Shown: piece by piece, positions 34,741 through 37,234 of the stretch
Layout of the letters: each line of letters starts with the position of its first letter
Numbering within the stretch: the first letter of the stretch is position 1
DNA from: Prolixibacteraceae bacterium
Lineage (GTDB): Bacteria > Bacteroidota > Bacteroidia > Bacteroidales > Prolixibacteraceae
Direction: 5' to 3'
DNA length: 37,234 nucleotides
Assembly: GCA_947475715.1 (NCBI GenBank)
Contig: CANJNY010000036.1
Span: 1 to 37,234 of the forward strand
Made by a program: the position numbers and the translations under genes
Notes under the pieces: model-generated
Database searches by the model: none
Told to the model about the DNA's origin: nothing
Seen by the model: only the letters and a program-made list of their open reading frames with translations

Positions 34741-34830
34741 AGTGAACGGGTGACTGTGTTCGTGCACTGAAAGTTGGATGAAAAAGTGAACGGGTGACTG
34801 TGTTCGTGCACTGAAAGTCACCCGGTCACT
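34741..34830. repeat. REP block upstream of RAYT2
   Basis: AGTGAACGGGTGACT at 34741-34755 and again at 34785-34799 (a 44-bp direct repeat), then AGTCACCCGGTCACT at 34816-34830 in inverse orientation. The last two form a hairpin with a 16-nt loop, and the block ends 20 nt before the RAYT2 ATG. The 46-nt unit 34785-34830 recurs almost unchanged at 35440-35485, on the other side of the gene. Confidence 0.9.
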
Positions 34831-34850
34831 TCACCGCAAATCGGGGAAAT

Positions 34851-35444
34851 ATGGATGTTGAGAAAGGACATATTTATCATATCTACAACCAGGGTAATAA
34901 CCGTGAAAAGATCTTTTTCGGAAAGGAGAATTACCGCTATTTCCTAAAAAAGATTGAAAACCATATCTGTCCTGTTGCAGAGCTGTTGGCCTGGTGCCTC
35001 ATGCCTAACCATTTTCATCTGATAGTTGCGTTAAGTGACCGGTTGACTTTCAGTCACCCGGTCACTCAGGAACACCCGGTCACTCTTAACAGTTCAATCG
35101 CTGTTATGCTCCGCTCCTACACCCGCGCAATCAATATTCAGGAGAACCGTTCAGGATCTTTATTTAGGGAAACAACCAAAGCAATCTGGCTGGGAAGTAT
35201 TGAAAGTGAAAAACTGAAATTCGAAAACCGCAATATGATAACTCAAGTAACAAATCAGGATTCAGACGAGGAATATCTGTTCACTTGTTTCAGATATATT
35301 CATCAGAATCCGGTTAAAGCCCGATTAGTTAAAAATGAAGCAGACTGGGAATTCTCCTCTGCAAAGGATTTTGCATTATTAAGAGGTGGAAAACTGATTA
35401 ATTGGGAGTTATGTGAACAATTGGGGTTATTAACTTTAAAGTGA
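34851..35444 (+). CDS. REP-associated tyrosine transposase, RAYT2 (Y1/HUH family)
   Basis: A 197-aa paralogue of RAYT1, sharing YHIYNQGNN, LLAWCLMPNHFHL (HUH at H54 and H56), MLRSYTRAINIQ (likely nucleophile Y90), RSGSLFR, YIHQNPVKARLV and WEFSS. All catalytic residues are intact. The coding sequence holds copies of its own REP at 35034-35048, 35052-35066 and partly 35070-35084, encoding LSDRLTFSHPVTQEHPVT just after the HUH site, the same place as in RAYT1. The TGA stop codon lies inside the downstream REP (AAG TGA). It is inserted between cas9 and cas1. Confidence 0.92.
   Translation: MDVEKGHIYHIYNQGNNREKIFFGKENYRYFLKKIENHICPVAELLAWCLMPNHFHLIVALSDRLTFSHPVTQEHPVTLNSSIAVMLRSYTRAINIQENRSGSLFRETTKAIWLGSIESEKLKFENRNMITQVTNQDSDEEYLFTCFRYIHQNPVKARLVKNEADWEFSSAKDFALLRGGKLINWELCEQLGLLTLK
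35034..35084. repeat. REP hairpin inside the RAYT2 coding sequence
   Basis: AGTGACCGGTTGACT, three bases, then AGTCACCCGGTCACT: a tight inverted pair, followed by a partial third copy ending CACCCGGTCACT at 35084. The reading frame stays open across it. Confidence 0.9.
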
Positions 35445-35564
35445 ACGGGTGACTGTGTTCATACTCTGAAAGTCACCCGGTCACTTTGATGCGGTGAAAG
35501 TCACCCGGTCACTTGGAGAACTGCCTTCGAAAAAACGAGCAAACTTATCAGTGACCGGTTGACT
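35440..35564. repeat. REP block between RAYT2 and cas1
   Basis: Four copies: AGTGAACGGGTGACT at 35440-35454 (containing the RAYT2 stop), AGTCACCCGGTCACT at 35471-35485 and 35499-35513, and AGTGACCGGTTGACT at 35550-35564. The last copy ends 16 nt before the cas1 ATG, so any cas1-cas2 transcript starts in or passes through this block. Confidence 0.9.
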
Positions 35565-35580
35565 AAAAAATATAACCTAA

Positions 35581-36495
35581 ATGATCAAACGCACCCTGTT
35601 TTTTGGGAACCCTGCTTATCTGCGATTTAAGGATCAGCAGCTGGTAATTACCCTTCCGGAGGGATCTGCTATTCCGGGCCAGGAGCAGACCATTACCATC
35701 CCCATAGAGGATGTTGGGGTGATTGTGATTGAACACCCGCAAATCACCCTCACTCATCTGCTGCTAAGTGCCCTACTGGAAAATAATGTTGCCGTGATAA
35801 CCTGCGACAGCCGACACATGCCATCGGGTTTGCTGCTACCTCTTGAGGGAAATACCACACAACAGGAGCGGTTTCGTCATCAGATCAATGCCTCTGAGCC
35901 ACTACGAAAACAGTTGTGGCAGCAAACAGTTCGGCAAAAGATCCTGAATCAGGCGGCAGTGTTAAAACAACAGGGGAGGAAAACCGAAAATATGCGATAC
36001 TGGGCAGACCAGGTTAAAAGTGGCGACACCGAAAACCATGAAGGTCGTGCTGCTGCCTACTATTGGGGAGAACTTTTTGATTCGTCGCTTGATTTCAGGC
36101 GCGATCGGGATGGCTTTGCCCCTAACAACCTGCTCAATTACGGCTATGCCATTCTGCGAGCTACCGTTGCCAGGTCATTGGTCGCATCAGGGATGCTTCC
36201 TACTTTTGGAATCCACCATCATAACCGTTATAACGCATATTGCCTTGCCGATGATATGATGGAGCCCTATCGCCCCTATGTCGATCAACTGGTACTTCAA
36301 ATCATAGATGAGGATGAAATACCGGAAGAGCTGACCAAGGTACACAAGGCAAAATTGCTTCAGATCCCGGTTTTGGATGTGCTGATTAACGACCGCAGGA
36401 GTCCATTAATGCTGGCGACACAGCAGACTGCCGCCTCGCTGGCCAAATGTTTTCAGGGGGAGTTAAGGAAGGTGGAGTTTCCGGAGATGAATTAG
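35581..36495 (+). CDS. cas1: CRISPR integrase Cas1, type II
   Basis: The metal-dependent integrase that inserts new spacers, working as a complex with Cas2. It is 304 aa. The N-terminal beta-domain starts with RTLFFGNPAYL, and VITCDSRHMPSGLLLPL is typical of type II Cas1. The catalytic residues are E154 in NHEGRAAAYYW, a histidine in GIHHHNRYNAY (H212-214), and the acidic cluster in LADDMMEPYRP (D224, D225, E228). It is separated from cas9 by 1.9 kb of foreign-looking DNA and is directly joined to cas2, whose ATG follows the stop codon with no gap. Confidence 0.97.
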   Translation: MIKRTLFFGNPAYLRFKDQQLVITLPEGSAIPGQEQTITIPIEDVGVIVIEHPQITLTHLLLSALLENNVAVITCDSRHMPSGLLLPLEGNTTQQERFRHQINASEPLRKQLWQQTVRQKILNQAAVLKQQGRKTENMRYWADQVKSGDTENHEGRAAAYYWGELFDSSLDFRRDRDGFAPNNLLNYGYAILRATVARSLVASGMLPTFGIHHHNRYNAYCLADDMMEPYRPYVDQLVLQIIDEDEIPEELTKVHKAKLLQIPVLDVLINDRRSPLMLATQQTAASLAKCFQGELRKVEFPEMN

Positions 36496-36828
<333 letters not shown>

Positions 36829-36844
36829 CATTATAAAAGAATGG

Positions 36845-36884
36845 AGCATTAAAAAACCGGCCTTAGTTCCGGTTTTTTAATGCT
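36845..36884. terminator. Bidirectional terminator between cas2 and the CRISPR array
   Basis: A perfect 16-bp stem (36845-36860 with 36869-36884, core CCGG flanked by six A/T pairs) and an 8-nt loop. It has T-runs on both strands, so it can stop the cas operon from the left and array transcripts coming from the right on the minus strand. Confidence 0.93.
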
Positions 36885-36910
36885 GATAACCCCTCAATTT
36901 TTTTATTCTG

Positions 36911-36956
36911 ATTTGAGCTTTAACAATCACGTATACTGCATGTTGCACAGGGGTAT
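36911..36956. CRISPR. Possible degenerate terminal repeat and spacer
   Basis: ATTTGAGCTTTAACAA (36911-36926) weakly resembles the end of the plus-strand repeat (ATTTGAAAGCAAATCACAAC). If it is a decayed repeat, exactly 30 nt, the normal spacer length, lie between it and the first perfect repeat at 36957. The resemblance is slight. Confidence 0.3.
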
Positions 36957-37234
36957 GGTGATTATCAGTAAGCAAAGATACAATTTGAAAGCAAATCACA
37001 ACTACTTTTAGTAATTCTCCTGGTATCCGGTTGGTGATTATCAGTAAGCAAAGATACAATTTGAAAGCAAATCACAACAACTGACGCCTGTTGTGTTATA
37101 TACTGTAAGGTGATTATCAGTAAGCAAAGATACAATTTGAAAGCAAATCACAACACCGGCCCTATTCAATTAAGATCGAACCGGGGTGATTATCAGTAAG
37201 CAAAGATACAATTTGAAAGCAAATCACAACAATA
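36957..37234 (-). CRISPR. Type II-C CRISPR array (partial)
   Basis: Four identical 46-bp repeats at 36957-37002, 37033-37078, 37109-37154 and 37185-37230, with three 30-bp spacers (period 76). The array continues beyond the window. On the minus strand the repeat begins GTTGTGATTTGC, the usual 5' end in this type, and pairs with the tracrRNA, so crRNAs are made from the minus strand towards cas2, and the leader should lie to the right. Repeats are perfect, so the array is probably young or active. I saw no match of a spacer to other parts of the window. Confidence 0.97.
36973..37208 (-). promoter_or_regulatory. Promoter-like boxes inside each CRISPR repeat
   Basis: On the minus strand, bases 23-30 of every repeat read TATCTTTG, a perfect TAnnTTTG box (36973-36980, 37049-37056, 37125-37132, 37201-37208), with TTG at bases 2-4, 18 nt upstream. 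Transcription would begin about base 35-37 of the repeat and run into the next spacer. Confidence 0.6.

Noticed and set aside
34741-35564. REP blocks around RAYT2 as a second CRISPR array
   Set aside because: Copies change orientation, spacing is irregular, copies lie inside a coding sequence, and there are no unique spacers of constant length.
37003-37184. Self-targeting by the three spacers
   Set aside because: By eye I found no match to other parts of the window; the rest of the genome and phage sequences would need a search with the three 30-mers.

Overview
The window looks like a chromosomal segment of a Bacteroidota member, most likely of the Bacteroidales/Marinilabiliales type. The reasons are: many genes are preceded by the Bacteroidota promoter pattern (TTG, about 19 nt, TAnnTTTG) instead of a clear Shine-Dalgarno site; several genes start with GTG or TTG; and typical family neighbourhoods are present (hemD next to a DUF4271 protein, a DAHP synthase/chorismate mutase fusion, a SPOR lipoprotein, a long type II-C Cas9). 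The taxon is inferred from family content; no 16S gene is present.

Layout. 1-3.7 kb: lipB (minus), a POT/MFS-type transporter and a secreted barrel-like protein. 3.8-8.9 kb: a translation block rplM-rpsI-rpsB-tsf, then pyrH, frr and a periplasmic thioredoxin-like protein, with structured RNA ahead of rplM and rpsB. 9-14.3 kb: a D15/BamA-type barrel protein, a SPOR lipoprotein, a membrane-tethered receiver domain, a CtpA-type protease and rsgA. 14.3-16.7 kb: an aromatic amino acid operon (tyrA, then DAHP synthase/chorismate mutase). It is preceded by what looks like a complete transcription attenuator: a 22-codon ORF carrying FYFWFGY, a pairing segment just before its stop codon, and a 22-bp terminator hairpin. 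16.7-24.6 kb: rnpA, hemD, a DUF4271 protein, a GT39-like membrane protein, a methyltransferase/GT2 fusion, a methyltransferase and an FAD oxidoreductase. 24.6-29 kb: a REP-associated tyrosine transposase (RAYT1) with its palindromes, a GH78 alpha-L-rhamnosidase and a small methyltransferase.

29-37.2 kb: a type II-C CRISPR-Cas locus. A tracrRNA is encoded on the minus strand just upstream of cas9 (plus strand). cas1 and cas2 are adjacent and followed by a strong bidirectional terminator and an array of 46-bp repeats with 30-bp spacers that runs off the window. The repeats read GTTGTG... on the minus strand, and each carries a TATCTTTG element, so each repeat may hold its own crRNA promoter. 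Between cas9 and cas1 lies a 1.9-kb insert with a DUF6261-like gene behind 42-bp palindromic tandem repeats and a second RAYT gene (RAYT2) with its own REP family.

The most unusual structure is the RAYT/REP system. The two RAYT paralogues each use a different 15-bp palindrome (AGTGAAGGCTTCACT and AGTGACCGGGTGACT), which share an AGT...ACT frame. Each palindrome flanks its own gene, overlaps stop codons, and is also embedded inside the coding sequence at the same place, just after the HUH motif. Copies of the RAYT2 palindrome also occur 18 kb and 6 kb away.
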